DNA from: Luscinia megarhynchos
Taxonomy: Eukaryota; Chordata; Aves; Passeriformes; Turdidae
Reading direction: 5' to 3'
Assembly: GCA_034336665.1 (NCBI GenBank)
Contig: JAPFBE010000013.1
Coordinates: forward strand, 17,649,056-17,713,055
Length of the DNA: 64,000 nt
Shown here: positions 46,762 through 59,836 of the stretch, piece by piece
Position numbering within the stretch: position 1 is the stretch's first letter
Layout of the letters: each line of letters opens with the position of its first letter
Notes under the pieces: model-generated
Database searches by the model: none
What the model saw: only the letters and a program-made list of their open reading frames with translations
What the model was told of the DNA's origin: nothing
Position numbers and translations under genes: made by a program

Positions 46762-49505
46762 ATGATGCTACAGAGGATTACAGGCAAGAAGCAAGCAAGG
46801 AAAAATATGTAAAATCAAAGGCAGACTGCAATAAACAGAAGATGAATTTGCAGACAACTATAGAGAAAATCAACAGCCAAACCTGCGTCCAGTATTCAGG
46901 AAGAAAAGTAAGATTAGGACATAAGCCAAAACAAGTGAAAAGGTTCTTTCTGGTGGCCAAGCAAAACTCTTTTGGACCAAACTAGGCAGAGATGTACTTG
47001 TTTTGGTGGAAGCATTTACCTCTTGTTAAGAGAAAGCATTAGAAGAGGAACCAGACACAAAAATAGAGATTAAGCATATCTATTTTATCTAGATACTATA
47101 TTCCCAACATAGTAACATTTGTCAGTGGGATACATTTATTAAATATTAATTTTTAGCAGTAAAAACAAAGATTAAACAAGGAAACACTCATTATCAGCCA
47201 CCCAAGTGTTTGGTAGAAAACAAATGTCAAGCAATACCTAGTCAGAGTCATATCTGCATTAAATACTGCTGTGGAACAATAATGATGAAGGCAATTTGTC
47301 ACCTCTTTTTCTTCCATGAGAAGCAGATAGAAAGCCTGCCTACAATGTTCAAACCAATGTCAGAATTACTGGGGGCATGCAGATGAATAGAGACAGGCAG
47401 AACAAAACCAATTAATGTGAGAGTCAGCACTCTGACCACACCAAATGAGGCAGTGTTTCTTGATAGTTGAGAACAAATAGATATGAACAGCAAAAATATT
47501 ACCAGATATTAGAGGAGGTTGCCCTGCTCTATTAAACATAAAGAGCATGTTTTCCCCCCCAGGTTGGATTGGATTTTTTGTTCACCTAAAATATCTTGGA
47601 CCATATCTTAAACCATAATAAATTTAGATAGCTGAGCCCTACAACATGATCATAGACTCAAATTCAGCAGGTATGAATTTGAGCAGTGAAATATAAGTTT
47701 AGATGCTCATATCCAGAACTAATCCACTTATCTCTACCTGGCCACAGGGATGGTGATACTCAGGAGGACTCAATAAACTACAGGCACTTCAGGGATTATT
47801 TGAACATTGCTATTTATATGTATTTGAAGCAGAGTTTTAAGATATACTCAGGCTGATGAACTGTTATTATTTCTGATGGTATTTTTAAAAAGCTCTCATT
47901 TTGAACGGACTGAATTTGCTTATTGTACTACACACAAATCCAAATTGCACTGACACGATTGGTTATAAACCAGGCACTGAAGGAAACCAGCCTCTTTCAG
48001 GCTCCCTTACCCCTGCACCAGAGCTGAACTGGACACTGACCTCAAAACCTGCTGGGAATTGGTGATGCAGCCCTCGACCCTGCTCCCCACCTCAGCACCC
48101 TCCTGTTAGGCTGCAGGGGTGCTCATTGCACCCCCTCCTCACAGCAGCCCTGAGCCTGGAGCTGTGCCTGCCCCTAACAACACAGCTGGTGTTTCTGCAG
48201 CTGCAGTTGAGTGTAGCTGCAGTTGGGTGGAGAGTACAAAGAAAAGATAGCAAGGAATAATCTCAGTGATTATGTGAGATGGAGAAGGCATTCCCTTAAA
48301 TAACCTCCTGTGCCTGCTGAAGTTATCAGAGCATGCCTTTCTAATGCTGGCTAATGCCAGGTTAAGTTCAGTAGGTTGCAGCTACATAGTTTGTTCGAGA
48401 TTTGTCCTTAATTGAAAAGCAAGCCTGGGGAATGCAGCTACATGTAGCACCTGCTAGGAAAACACATCCATCTCAAAAGACACATTTCAAAGAGGCACAT
48501 ACAATCTTGTTAAAAGCAGGAACCCAAATGGACATTTGCTCCATTAGACACCAGCAGCAGGTATGGCAGGAAAGGGAACAGCTGCTTAGTTGTTTCTGTG
48601 ATCTATTTTGTCTGGATGTTTGCATGCTTGAGATGTGGGCTCGGCCTTTTGCAGGTCTCAGATGGATCACTCTGCTAATGGACTAGCAAGTGCATGGATA
48701 ACATTATCAGTGATGCAGACCATGGTTCCTATATTGCCTTAATATGCCTCCAAACCAATCTGGTAAATTACTTCCATTATAGGATTTAGATAGTATCCCA
48801 TTACAGACCAAGTTTTTGGTTTGTGTCATTTCTTTGAAAGACATATTGGGTGTCAAGGTCTGCTTGGAGGTTTCAGAAGAAACTGTACAGAGTCCCAGAC
48901 TTCCTAACCCATCCCATAAAACCTTCTCATTAACTAGCAATCCAAGGGCCAAATTATGGAAGCCAGGAGATTGTCAATAACAAAGTCTTTCTTTAACAGA
49001 AGAGTGACAGATTTTCACCAAAGGCTGCCCCTGAGTCCTGTAGACATTTCTGGTCATCTAAGTGTGTTAGCTAACTTAAAATTAAAGGCACTGTGTACCA
49101 TCAGACTCACTCTAGAAAAATAATTCCATTTATAGCATGCTATTAAAGAAACTGGCTTTTCAGTACCTTTCAAGCTGGTTTACTCCTTCAGATGCTTCAG
49201 TAAAACTACAAAGCCCATCCTAGCTGCCAAAGTACAGCCAGTCTATGCTGCATTTATTATTGCATATTTATCTTCCTTGCTCTGAAAGCAGACCTAAATA
49301 GCATGATTTTCCACATGTACTTGAAAAAAAAAATCCTGCTGTAAATTCAAGCCATGAAAATGATTCTATTTGTATTAGAAAGTATAGAAGTTCTTCATCT
49401 TTTTAAACAAAATTAAGACATTGGTGTCTAGTCAGTCTATGTTTTTTTCCATGAGTTTCTATTAAATAGTTTTACTTTGTAGTAAATAAAAAGAGGCATT
49501 TCATT
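46762..49505. other. Non-coding unique sequence, nothing firm
   Basis: No gene is recognised. A GC-richer patch at 47995-48230 contains a 16-bp near-perfect tandem duplication (agctgcagttgagtgt / agctgcagttgggtgg, 48199-48230). A frame at 46605-46985 (126 codons) starts inside the LTR and is not a gene. Confidence 0.6.
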
Positions 49506-49509
49506 TTAG

Positions 49510-49905
49510 CAAAGTCCTGGCATATTAAAACTAAAGTGACATGGCATATTAGAGGAGCTTGCCAATATTAATGATCTTTACATGATAATTTATTCCATAT
49601 TTAGTGTTCAATGTTTGCAGAATTTAATACAGCTAAAGCATATGGTGCTGTTTTATTCAAACGATAAACTATGTGATCATTAAAAATATATGGAAATGTA
49701 AACATCGTGTCAGGGTTCAGTGTTTCAGAAAGAAGCTGTTAATCCTTGCAAACAGTTTCACTGTAATAAGAAGCCCAAATCAATTAATGCTTTTGTTTCC
49801 TTATGTATTTACTTGCTATTATGCTTCCATTTAGAGTAATTAATTTGGTTATACTTCAAATTTATATGTATTTACATTTCTACATTGTTATAAAGGAATG
49901 TGTCA
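49510..49905. promoter_or_regulatory. Possible conserved non-coding element
   Basis: Unique AT-rich sequence, free of repeat signature, with many homeodomain or POU-like words (gccaatattaatgatc, caaatcaattaatgc, gagtaattaatttgg, gctattatgcttcc) and two isolated CpGs (aaacgataaac, catcgtgtc). This is the composition I would expect of a conserved developmental element in a gene desert. That is inference, and AT-rich neutral DNA is the alternative. Confidence 0.28.
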
Positions 49906-52900
49906 TTCTTGTTTTGATTTGATAAGAAAAAAAAAGAAATTGGCAAAATCTGTTTAACTGCTAAGCTGGGAGCTCAGATCAATCTCCATTCCACTTGAGG
50001 ATTGAAAGCACAAAGCTTCTGGCTCTACAGAAGCTTTGTCAGCCTTGGCAATTTGCATTATGTTACTCATGATAGTATGCACAAGGATCCATTGCCACAA
50101 ATGCAATTTAAGTAAACACTTTAAGTTCTTTTTCTCCTTTTCAGGGTTTTTAGACAGCTGGAATGCCTTTTTTCACTTTGCTATAGAGATTACTTATTAT
50201 TTGTATTTAACCGAATAAATAGACATCTTGAAAAGTAATAAACAAGTTGAGTTTCCAAGAGAAACTGCTCTGGGTTTTTCATGCAAAGAGGGAAAGCAAG
50301 AGGGATTTTTCTAGAACATGAGAGGTGAACTGCTTTGGAGACAAAAGTCTGTTGAGCAGAGGAACAGGGAAAGCCAGGATAGGTGACTGGGAGTGCTTTT
50401 CACAGCCTGCTCCCATCAGTGTGGCACTACCTGGAACCACTCCTAAATGTGGGCTGGCCACTGGGGATCCGTGCTCCATGCACTTTATGAGAACACTCCC
50501 CTAACATTGTAATGGTCCAGCTATGGGTCTTGCAGGAAGATGGAGACATTTGGGCTTGATCTCTGCCCTGGTTAGCATGTGGGGCTGGACAATATTCACC
50601 AAACAGGGCTCCATCTTTATTGAGGTCAAGATTTTATCCACAGAGCATGAGCATTTAGAGGAAGCCAGATACAAGGATTAACCAATACCCACTCATCTCC
50701 ACACTCATCAAACACTAATGTGGATGCAACACCCTTTAACTATTTCATCAGCCTACCTGAGGGTTTGATAATGTGGAGTTTGCTCTCTACAAATCTGATT
50801 TCTGTGTCCTTACTGACTGGGTTCTGGCAACTCAGCTTGACCAGCAGCAGAAGCAAAATGTTCCAAATACCTCTGCTGTTCAGACAGTGAGTAATCCCAG
50901 AAAACAGACAGTCCTTATCTGTTGCCTTTAGGCAGAAGAATACTGATAATGGTACACTCGGGAGTTTGCTCCAAGGCACAAGGAGAGCCAGGTATTAACT
51001 TGCAACTCAGCCAGGGCCTGCAAAGCCAGCTAAGATCTCTCCATAGCTATGGAAGGTCTCTGTTTGCAAATTAGTCATGTTCCTTAGAAGAACAGATTTT
51101 ATCACCAGGAAAATGGGGGAATATGTATGTCTTTCTAAGAAATGACACAGATTCTGCTTTGATCCAAATGGAAAACTCAAATTTCGGATGGCTAGGTGAA
51201 AGTTTAAAACTGAAAATGAATAAAAAATAACTTTAAAGTCCATACTGTGCTACCTACACAAAAAGGTGGAATTCTGTCTTCTGCAAGTCAGGCTCAATGA
51301 TTTAACTTACTCTTCTAACTATAAAGTCTCTGAGACTGAGGTTGTGATGCCCCATTTTGTTGTCAATTGTTTGTCCTCAACACTATGCAAATTCAGCATG
51401 AAAATTTATTTCTGACAGCCATTTAATTTATCCCAGCCATTACCCCTGCCTGCATGACTGACATTTATTGCCTGGTGTCTGGTGAGCAGTGCTGGGGCTG
51501 GGAGCCAGCAGACCTGGTGTCTGTAGCTGATGTTGCTATCTTGGGAAAGTCTCTTCATCTCTTCTGCTGAATTCACTTAATCACGGTCATCATCTTCAAT
51601 TGAGCTGATTGAAGGGACTCTATTATTGCAGCTGTAACACCCAATACAACAAGGCTTGAATTATTTTCAGAGAACACAGCAATACAAGGCTGAATTATTA
51701 GGTAGAATATCTAACCTAAGGTATTTGGCAGCTACAGCCACAGAGCTGAATGTCACACCACCCAGGTATTTTTTCCACCCAGTCAGCAATGCAGGTAAGC
51801 AAAACTTTTGCTGCCCATACAGAAAAAATGTGCCTCACCCACCATGCTGCAGAAATTGGGTGGAATGGGTGGTTCATTCTGCAACTTCTTTGATTATTAT
51901 AATTTTTTCATTAGTCTTATCCAAAGTCTGGTGCTGATGCCTGGTGACTTGTAACTTCTCTTGATTCTCTTTCTGAGTGGTAAAGTGTTCTCCTAGTTCT
52001 CCTGACTCAGTTACATTCCCCTGTTGAAACTGTTGGAAAGCACATAGCAAAGCTGACCGAGGAAGACTCAAATCCTGTTATTTACACAAATTTGCATTCT
52101 CTTTCCTCTTGATACCTCCAAATAGTGCCCAGTTTTACCTCTGATATTACTGAGAAAAATCGGGATGAATATTTAATAAGGACAAAGAAACTAATTTGGA
52201 AAACGTGAGGGGTGTCCAATGTAATTCCTTTCAGGCAGAATCAAACTTTAGTCAGAGGTTATTACAAGTGTGACATAGTTAAATAGATGTTTTATGTTCT
52301 TCAGCCATTAACACTAAAAGTCCTAGAAGGAACTACACGACATCCTATGAGAATGCCTGTAGCAAAGGCATCAGGTAGTTTTCTAGCCCTTTTTTACAGA
52401 TCAAAGGTAGGAGCATCCTAACATTTGAAACTGAAATCGTGGGAATTCACACATCTCTTGGGACTACTGCATTTATTTCACAGGGGCCAGAGAGAAATAA
52501 AGTACTCAAAGTCCTCTAAATCCTTGTGCTAATCCATTTACATCCCTGGTGTAACAAAATGCTCAGACTTCCCCAAATGATCCAAATATTACAAGGACCA
52601 TTTACTATTTACTGATCTCTGACCGTGCCCTTGACACTTGGTGATGCATGAAGACCTCTCTGCTTAGTGGAGTCTCTGAGGCAGGAGCTGAGACCTGCTG
52701 GAAAATCATGGGCAGGAGGGGGTCAGGGAGTTCACTAGGCTGTCACCTCCCCTACGCTTCCATGGGGCCCAAAGCAAGTACAGGATACAGTCCCTAATCT
52801 TCCTCTCAGTTCTCAAAAACACCATGCATTTTTGGAGAACTTTCTGGAGTGTTGCAGAGGTAGGTGTGTAAAAGTTGGAGTGCAGAGGTAGGTAGGTGTT

Positions 52901-54948
52901 CCACTGAAGAAGGAACCTCGAGTGTCAGCTCCTTTCCTGCATCCTAATGCTAAATTTTGAGGTGATTTTCACCCTGTTGTAATTCTGTAGCAAGCATAAC
53001 TTAATTATTTTGCCAATTATAATATCAGGGAATATAACAACCATTACGTGAATGGGTGTTGAATCAGCGCATTTTCCACTCCACAGTAAGCAACAGGAAA
53101 GAGAGAGGAAAATGTATTAACTGAGAAAAATCTAATAAACATAATACTACCTACAGATATGTGCTATTTAATCTCATGAAAGGATTTTATGCTTCTGTTC
53201 ACACGGCAATATCAGATATCATCTCACTGAAGGAAGCAGAGACTCCAATGTGCAAGTCCAAAATAATGTTTTTATTTTAATCTCTGCGTGTAAACAAAAT
53301 GTCTTTCTTGATAATTCTTAAATGCTTGGATAAAATAATACTAAGATTTTAACTCATTTTAGGTTAGACACAAGTGGAAAATGCTGCCATTGACTTCAGC
53401 CTGAGCTATCCAGACAAGTCTGTGAGCTTCTCTAGGACACACCAAATCTTCTATTTGTCTATATAAACCTTCTCCACTGGCACTAGAGTTCAGATGGGGA
53501 GTTACCAGCTATTGCCACACAGAGAGTGAAGATTTCTCTTCATGATTTCAATTAAAACACAACTTTTGTGGAAAGCCCAAGGGTTGACAAATTTCCTCCC
53601 AAAACCTAGTGTTTCAATACCAGGAAGTATGAATAATGAGCTGGTCAGAAGCCAAGCTGGAAAACGAGAAGGGATAAAAAAATCCTGATACCATCTTTAA
53701 TTTTCCTCTCTACCCTTCAGCCTGGGGGGCACAGGGGGCAGAAAAGTGGAGGACTTGACCTTTAGAAAATAAACTAAAAACCCCAACAAAATTCAAAAGA
53801 ACTAATGCTTTAGTTCAAGAAGCAAAAGTTTGTACCAAATCTGCAGTCACACAATCACTGAATCTGCTCCACAAGTGCTAAATGTTCTTTCATTATAATC
53901 AGTTGTTGCAGCTACCTGTGATATTGATTATATTAATAATTGGGATAACATTTTGAAGAGGAAGTGTTAGATTTTCTAACAGTGATTAGTACATTGATTG
54001 TGATTGGCAATACAATTATAGAGATATTAAGGTGGTATTTGGTTGTTTAACACAGCATTTTAAATGTTGGCAACTATTTAGGACATCAGTGAGCCCAAGT
54101 TGGAAAGTGCACAACATTTTCTAAATATAAAATTATCAATATTCATTTACTATTCAAGTAGAAGTTCCTCCATTCTTTTTACTGGAACTGAAACTCACAG
54201 CATATATCCATGTCTAAATCTTTTTATTAAAAACATACATATTTATGGTGACATAACACCTGAATATGTATTGAAGGTGAATATTCATTATTATTATTCT
54301 TTGACACAGGAAAAGATACCTAAAGAGCCACATATTACATAGCTCTTATCTAGACACTACTGAAGTAAATGGGAAGGGTCCTTTTATTCGGGGATTTAAT
54401 GCAAATGCCAAATTGGGAACTTTGAAATGTTGAATTTTTCATTATTTTAGGTTATGTTCCTATTTTCACTTCAGAGATCCAAAATAAGAGATGACTAGAG
54501 TCTTCTTCAGAAATTTTTTCTTCAGCTGGAAATATCTGCTTTTGCAAGGTGACATTAGATACATAAGGCTATAAAATCTGATTTTTTTAGGAACTACACC
54601 TGGATTGTACACGTGTTTTTCTCACAAAAAATGGCTGACACAAGAAAGATTTTGAGATATATCAGAATCAGGAATTTACTTATATTTAGCACTGATAAAC
54701 CAGTAGAACCTTATTTTTAGTGTTTACAAAAGGCAAGAAAAAGATCTGCTGTCACATTGCAAACACCACCTATTTCACATACTTGCAGCTAGCTCTGTTG
54801 GGGCAGGTAAAACTAGTTTTATCTTTTTTATACACAGACACATCAGGCATCCCTAAAAAGATGAGGAAATCTTGATAAAAGAGCCATCTCTAACTCCATT
54901 TTCAAACGAATAAGTTCATAGTTCTGTAACCCAGGGTGTCTCCTTATT
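49906..54948. other. Non-coding unique sequence, nothing identified
   Basis: No gene or named TE is seen. An imperfect duplication of about 24 bases (tggagtgttgcagaggtagg / tggagtgcagaggtaggtag) lies at 52845-52899. AT-rich stretches at 53920-54060 and 54220-54300 (ttattattattct) are isolated. Confidence 0.6.
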
Positions 54949-54998
54949 ATGGAATAAAAAATGGTTATGCTAAATGGAATAAAAATTTGCTATGCTAA
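54949..54998. repeat. 25-bp imperfect tandem duplication
   Basis: Two adjacent 25-base copies beginning atggaataaaaa and ending tatgctaa, differing at a few central positions (aatgg versus ttgc around the middle). The second copy is followed by a further atgag. It is a local slippage or duplication product with no known function. Confidence 0.9.
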
Positions 54999-57720
54999 AT
55001 GAGTCTCACCTTTTTTCAGAGTACACTATTATGCTTCTCTTGCAGTTTCTCCTTCTTCTTGGCCACATTTAACACAGAGACCACTGTTTCATAGCCCAGA
55101 TTCACAATGCAAAGTTTTAACAATCACTGTATGGGTCTCAACTGACAAATTTCAGGAAACTGGAAAATCTCTTTTAAGACTGATTACATCTCGTGTCCTG
55201 AATAGCACAAGGTCTCAGAAAACACATGATGTTTCAAGGAGGCACACACCAGCTGCAGTGAAGGAGAGAGAGCTGGCCAGGCTCAGCCAGGGAAGGCTGT
55301 TCTGGCAAAGCAGAACCACAACCCACACAATTTCTGGGAATCATTAAATCATGCCCTGATTTGGGAGCAGCTCCTCCTCTTTGATGGTGTCTCCCTCTTC
55401 AGCCTCAGTAGCACTTTGCATGGTGGATGGTATGAAAGAGTCTCTGGGGCACAGGAAAGGACAAGGAGGTGACACCAGCTGGGTCTCTGACCTTTGAAAA
55501 GCACCAGGCTGACACCTGCCTCCAAAAGAGGACAAGGGATGATGCTTAGATAAAATTTTAAACTTTTAAGAGCTTGTGGGGACAAGCACAGCATGTAAAC
55601 CTGTCCTCTTTCACATCCTCCCTAAAAATGGCAGTGCTTTGTAGAGTTGAAGAGGAAATAACATGAAAAGTAGATAGTTTATTTCAAAAATCTGTCCTAG
55701 CTATGTAGCAAGAGACAGAGTGAGCCATCTGGTATGGTTTCAACTGTTGCAAAGCAAAAATACACCAGGAATACACTTCATAAATTAGTAAAATAGTGAT
55801 TCTGGTCCCCAAACATAATAAAATAAGTGACATAAAAACATAAAAGTGTATTTGCTGAAAAACTCAACAGTGAATTCAGCCTGAGGTCTTGGGTGGTTTT
55901 TAAAGTTCCCACTACCCATGCACTGAAAACCACACAACTGTAAGCTCAAGACAAATTTCCCCACTCCAAACAGCCCAAGCTGTTGCTAAAGATGGCAAAG
56001 GGAATACTGTTTAAAAATTATTTCAGGAGGAATTACTTTTGCCGTTGTGCATTGCTATGAAGCAACAAGAGTCCTCTCTGCTTGTGCAGCATTTTGTGAT
56101 GACTCAAGCATCATTGCTTTTTAAGCTGGTCTCAGCAGCCTTTGGCAGGAGATACTAATCAGTCCTTAGCTGTTCCACCGTATGCTGGTAGAAAACATAG
56201 CCATGACTAGATGAAAACAAACTTGCCCCACTGGCAGCTTGCACTCCTGCATTCTGCAAGGACAGCTAACAGCCATCTCTTGCATCCACAGATTTTCTTT
56301 GCCCTGAATAAGTTTCTTTTTTAGAATTTTTGCATACACTAAAAATTTGTGATGAAGTTCAGTGTCAATATGTGAGAATCAGTGGATGTTTTCTATGGCC
56401 TATTCTCTTCCTTTTGACAGGATCAACACACTGTAAGTATTTGAGCTCTTTACATAAGAAAAGTATCCCAAAAATGCAACAATTAATGTTAGACACAGTG
56501 GTAAACTCAGATTTTCCTAAGCTTCAGCACTCCTCCATGATTCTACTTAGTGCTTCACTGTTGAAAAGCCTCAGAAGACTCCTTTTGTTGTCCTTTCTAG
56601 TTACCACATCATCCTTGCTATGCCAAATACTTCTCAATGCACAGCCAGAGGGAATAGCGTGGCAACTGCTTGTCTCAGAGAGGTGCAGGCAGCTGCTCTG
56701 CTAAGATCAGACTAAAATGTTCCATGGCTCCAGGGTGGAGTAAGAGAACCCAGTCCCTCTCAGAGGAGCCCTAGGTCCATGCTGGCTGGCTCCAGTATCT
56801 GCTGTGGGTGGTGAGCTGCTGGGTGCTGGGATCTAAAACATAGAAGAAAAGAAAATGTGGAAAGCCACCATCACCCACCTACAATTTCCTTATTTTTCCT
56901 TGTTGCTTTTTTGTAAACTACAAAAAAGCACATACTGCAGGGCACAATGCTGGAGGGAACACTTGTACTGTATAACCACAGTGTACCAACCACCCAGGAG
57001 ACTGCACAAACTATATGCTCAAATAGCACAACTTGTTTTTTTCTGAGCACATGTCAAAGTCAGCTGTTGCATGCTGACAAAAGTTCTAGCAGTAAGTTTT
57101 CTGCTGTAAACACAGCCTCACTCACACTGAAGTCACTGGCTGTGCAACCTTCTCCTCCTGGGGGTTAAAGCCATACTGCAAAGTGGGAAAACATGATGAT
57201 TTACTAATAACGTGATAGAAACATGAGAAACTCATAAGCATGGGAACCAATTTACTCCATATGGCTCAAACAGTGTTAGTGTTTGGGATTACATCTCATA
57301 AAAAATTATGCAAATCATATCAAGAATTTTCTCCCAGACCACTTCTTAGTAAACAAAGATTTTCAAAAGCATTTTCTGCTGGGCTAAGCTTCACTTCCAA
57401 CCAACCACTAGCACTCCAGTAGCTGTGAGCCAAAGCCCATCCCCCAATAAATCAAAAGCTTTATGTACTAAATGCAGGGGGTTAACACTTGTATCTTCAC
57501 AGCCACATGAAATTGTAGCTGCTGTGGCTATGATTGAATCAACTCAGAACTTTCCAAGCTATACAGAGCCTCAAATAAGAGACAGTTCAACACAAATTAT
57601 CTCTTCATATTAATGACTTCTCATCAAATTGTGGTTGCATTTGGTTGGGTAAGGGTATGAGTACATTGGGGAGCCAAAAATAAAGAAATCAAATAAATCA
57701 AGCACCAGAGAGGGAAGAGG
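54999..57720. other. Non-coding unique sequence, nothing identified
   Basis: No gene or TE is recognised. A frame of about 124 codons at 56330-56704 (plus) begins with a TTG, is rich in L and S, and has no motif; it is not called. Confidence 0.6.
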
Positions 57721-57742
57721 AAAAAAAAGAGAGAGAGAGAGA
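57721..57742. repeat. A8-(GA)7 microsatellite
   Basis: Eight A residues are followed by seven GA dinucleotides, a short simple repeat. Confidence 0.92.
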
Positions 57743-58388
57743 ACAATAAACTCTGGGCATGTTTTGCATTCTTTTCAAATCAGAAGCATTTGCTGTTCCT
57801 GCAGCAGCAAGCTCATCAGCTTGGACTGCGAGCCTGCTTTGCCATCACAGTTAAGGAGGAGAGATAACACATAAAAATGGAATTCATCAGGCAATAAAAC
57901 AAAACCATAGGATGACTAAACTTATTTCAGTCCAGAGGACCCTACTAACAAGGTTCTTCTTATCTCTAGAGTCCTAATAAAAGCACAAAAAGACAACTTA
58001 TTCTTTTTCAGTAGACACTGAAATCACTCAAAATAAATGGTGATTTGGTTGGAGATAGAACTATTGTGGATCATAATTACATGCAAAGAAAAGGGATATG
58101 TCTGCCCTGAAAGCTTTCTACACTGAGCTAAATGCAATAGTGAAGATAATTACTTTGTTCCTTAAGTCCTTTCACAAAGACAAAAATCTTGCCAAGGTGA
58201 AATTTGATTCGGCAATTTTTAATGTCTTTTAAGAGAATTCATTTCCTCCTGCTACCTGCCATCAACCAGCAAGTCTCAGAATTTTTAAACAAATTACTTA
58301 GGGGGACATAGCCACTAAAAAAAACTTTTTTTTTTTTTTCTTTTATCTTCTTTCCTTTTCACTACTAATATCACAAATAACACTAAAG
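57743..58388. other. Non-coding unique sequence, nothing identified
   Basis: No gene or TE is recognised. It ends with a T14 run (58326-58339), followed by pyrimidine-rich sequence just before the CR1 copy. Confidence 0.6.
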
Positions 58389-58860
58389 ATAGAATCATAG
58401 AATAGTTTGGGTTAAAATGAACTTTTAAATCCATCTAGTGAATTATCCTTGCAATGAACAAGGACTTTTTCAGTCCTTTGATTAGGGTACCCAGAGCCCC
58501 CTCCAGCCTGACCTTGAATGTTTTCAGGAATGGGGCATCTGCCACCTCTCTGGGCAACCTGTTCCAATGTTTCACCACCCTCATAAAGAAAAGAAAATAT
58601 TCTTCATATCTAGTTGTAATCTTTTAGTTTAAAACCATTACCTTTTTAGCACAGGCCTATATCTACAGGCTGTGCTAGAGAGTTTAAGTGTTGAAAGACT
58701 GCAGTGAAGTCTTCCTGGATCTTTCCCTTCTCCAGGCTGAACTACCCCAATTTTTTCATGTTTTTCTCATAGGAGAGGTGTTCCACCCCACTGATCATTT
58801 TTGTGTACCTCCTCTGGACCTGCTCCAACAGGTCTTTCTTGTACTGAGCTCTAACTGCAA
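58389..58860 (-). mobile_element. CR1 LINE 3' fragment with intact tail, minus strand
   Basis: The + strand opens with agatagaatcatagaatagt, the reverse complement of the canonical CR1 3' repeat tail, and continues tttgggttaaaatgaacttt, ccctccagcctgaccttgaa, atctgccacctctctgggca, acctgttccaatgtttcacc, tctccaggctgaactacccc, ctcataggagaggtgttcca and cctctggacctgctccaaca. It is 5'-truncated near 58860. The tail is well preserved although the body has drifted (AT-rich changes). It is non-coding. Confidence 0.96.
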
Positions 58861-59836
58861 AAATAATAATTGGGAGAACTGAAAAATCATAATTTGGTGA
58901 GAAAGGGAGGAGGCTGGTGCTTCTCCTTATGTCTGCTTTTGACAAAGACTTGTACAATTAATTTGCAGAGGTTTGTTTGTTTTTTTTGTAATGAACATTT
59001 TAATGTGATTGAAGTTGAATACAATAATAACAGTAATAGTCCTTTCCATTGTACCCTGTCCAGAAATCATTTTGTTACTTCCTCAGTTTGACATAGGAAG
59101 CTCTGGTGCATCATCAAGGAAAATAAATTTTTCTTTAATCTTTTGGTTACCAAGGGTTGACATTGAATGGTGCTCATGGGAGCAGCTGAGGTCAGGGACC
59201 CAAGGCATCCCTAGAGAGGCATCTGGCACAGACCCTGCCCACCAGTTCTCCACTCACAGCAAGTTACCTAGTACACAATTAAAGGCATTTCCCAACACCC
59301 ATTACTCAGACACTGCAGACCAAAGTCTTGGAAAACTTTATCTCCAAGACAAAACATACCCAGAAACCTACTGATGATTTGTTGATGTGCTTTATTTCCG
59401 ATTTGGAAAATCAGAATATAACTTGGTACACAGTCCTGCAAAGGGAATTTCCAGGAATAAACTATAGGGCAACAAAGACAAAAGAGTTTTGCAGCTGGAT
59501 CTGACTATTTTAGCCAGGTATCCCAAGGAAGCAAGACCCACATGATCACAAGAAGAGATGTATATGTGTATATATGCAAGCCTGTGGACTCACAAAGCTA
59601 TGTGTATCTATTCCTTCTTTTCCCTTCCCCTTTTATCCTCCCAGTAATCTTTGAGACTTAATTTCTAGCATTTTTTAGAGGACTGAAGTTCATGGAGATA
59701 CTGATCCTGAAAATCTTAGAGATACTTATCCCCTAAAACAAAGTGGAAGAAGGGTCTGGAAAAAAGGAAAAAATATCTAATAGAACCTCTACTGGGAGAA
59801 AGGTGATAGTGTGATGCCAGTGAATATTAAGTACAA
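58861..59836. other. Non-coding unique sequence between two CR1 copies
   Basis: No gene or TE is recognised. A plus-strand frame of about 121 codons at 59009-59374 has no motif. A TGTATA-rich patch lies near 59558-59576 (gatgtatatgtgtatatatg). Confidence 0.6.

Noticed and set aside
46605..46985. Plus-strand 126-codon open frame
   Set aside because: It begins inside the solo LTR on the strand opposite to its likely transcription and shows no viral or cellular protein motif.
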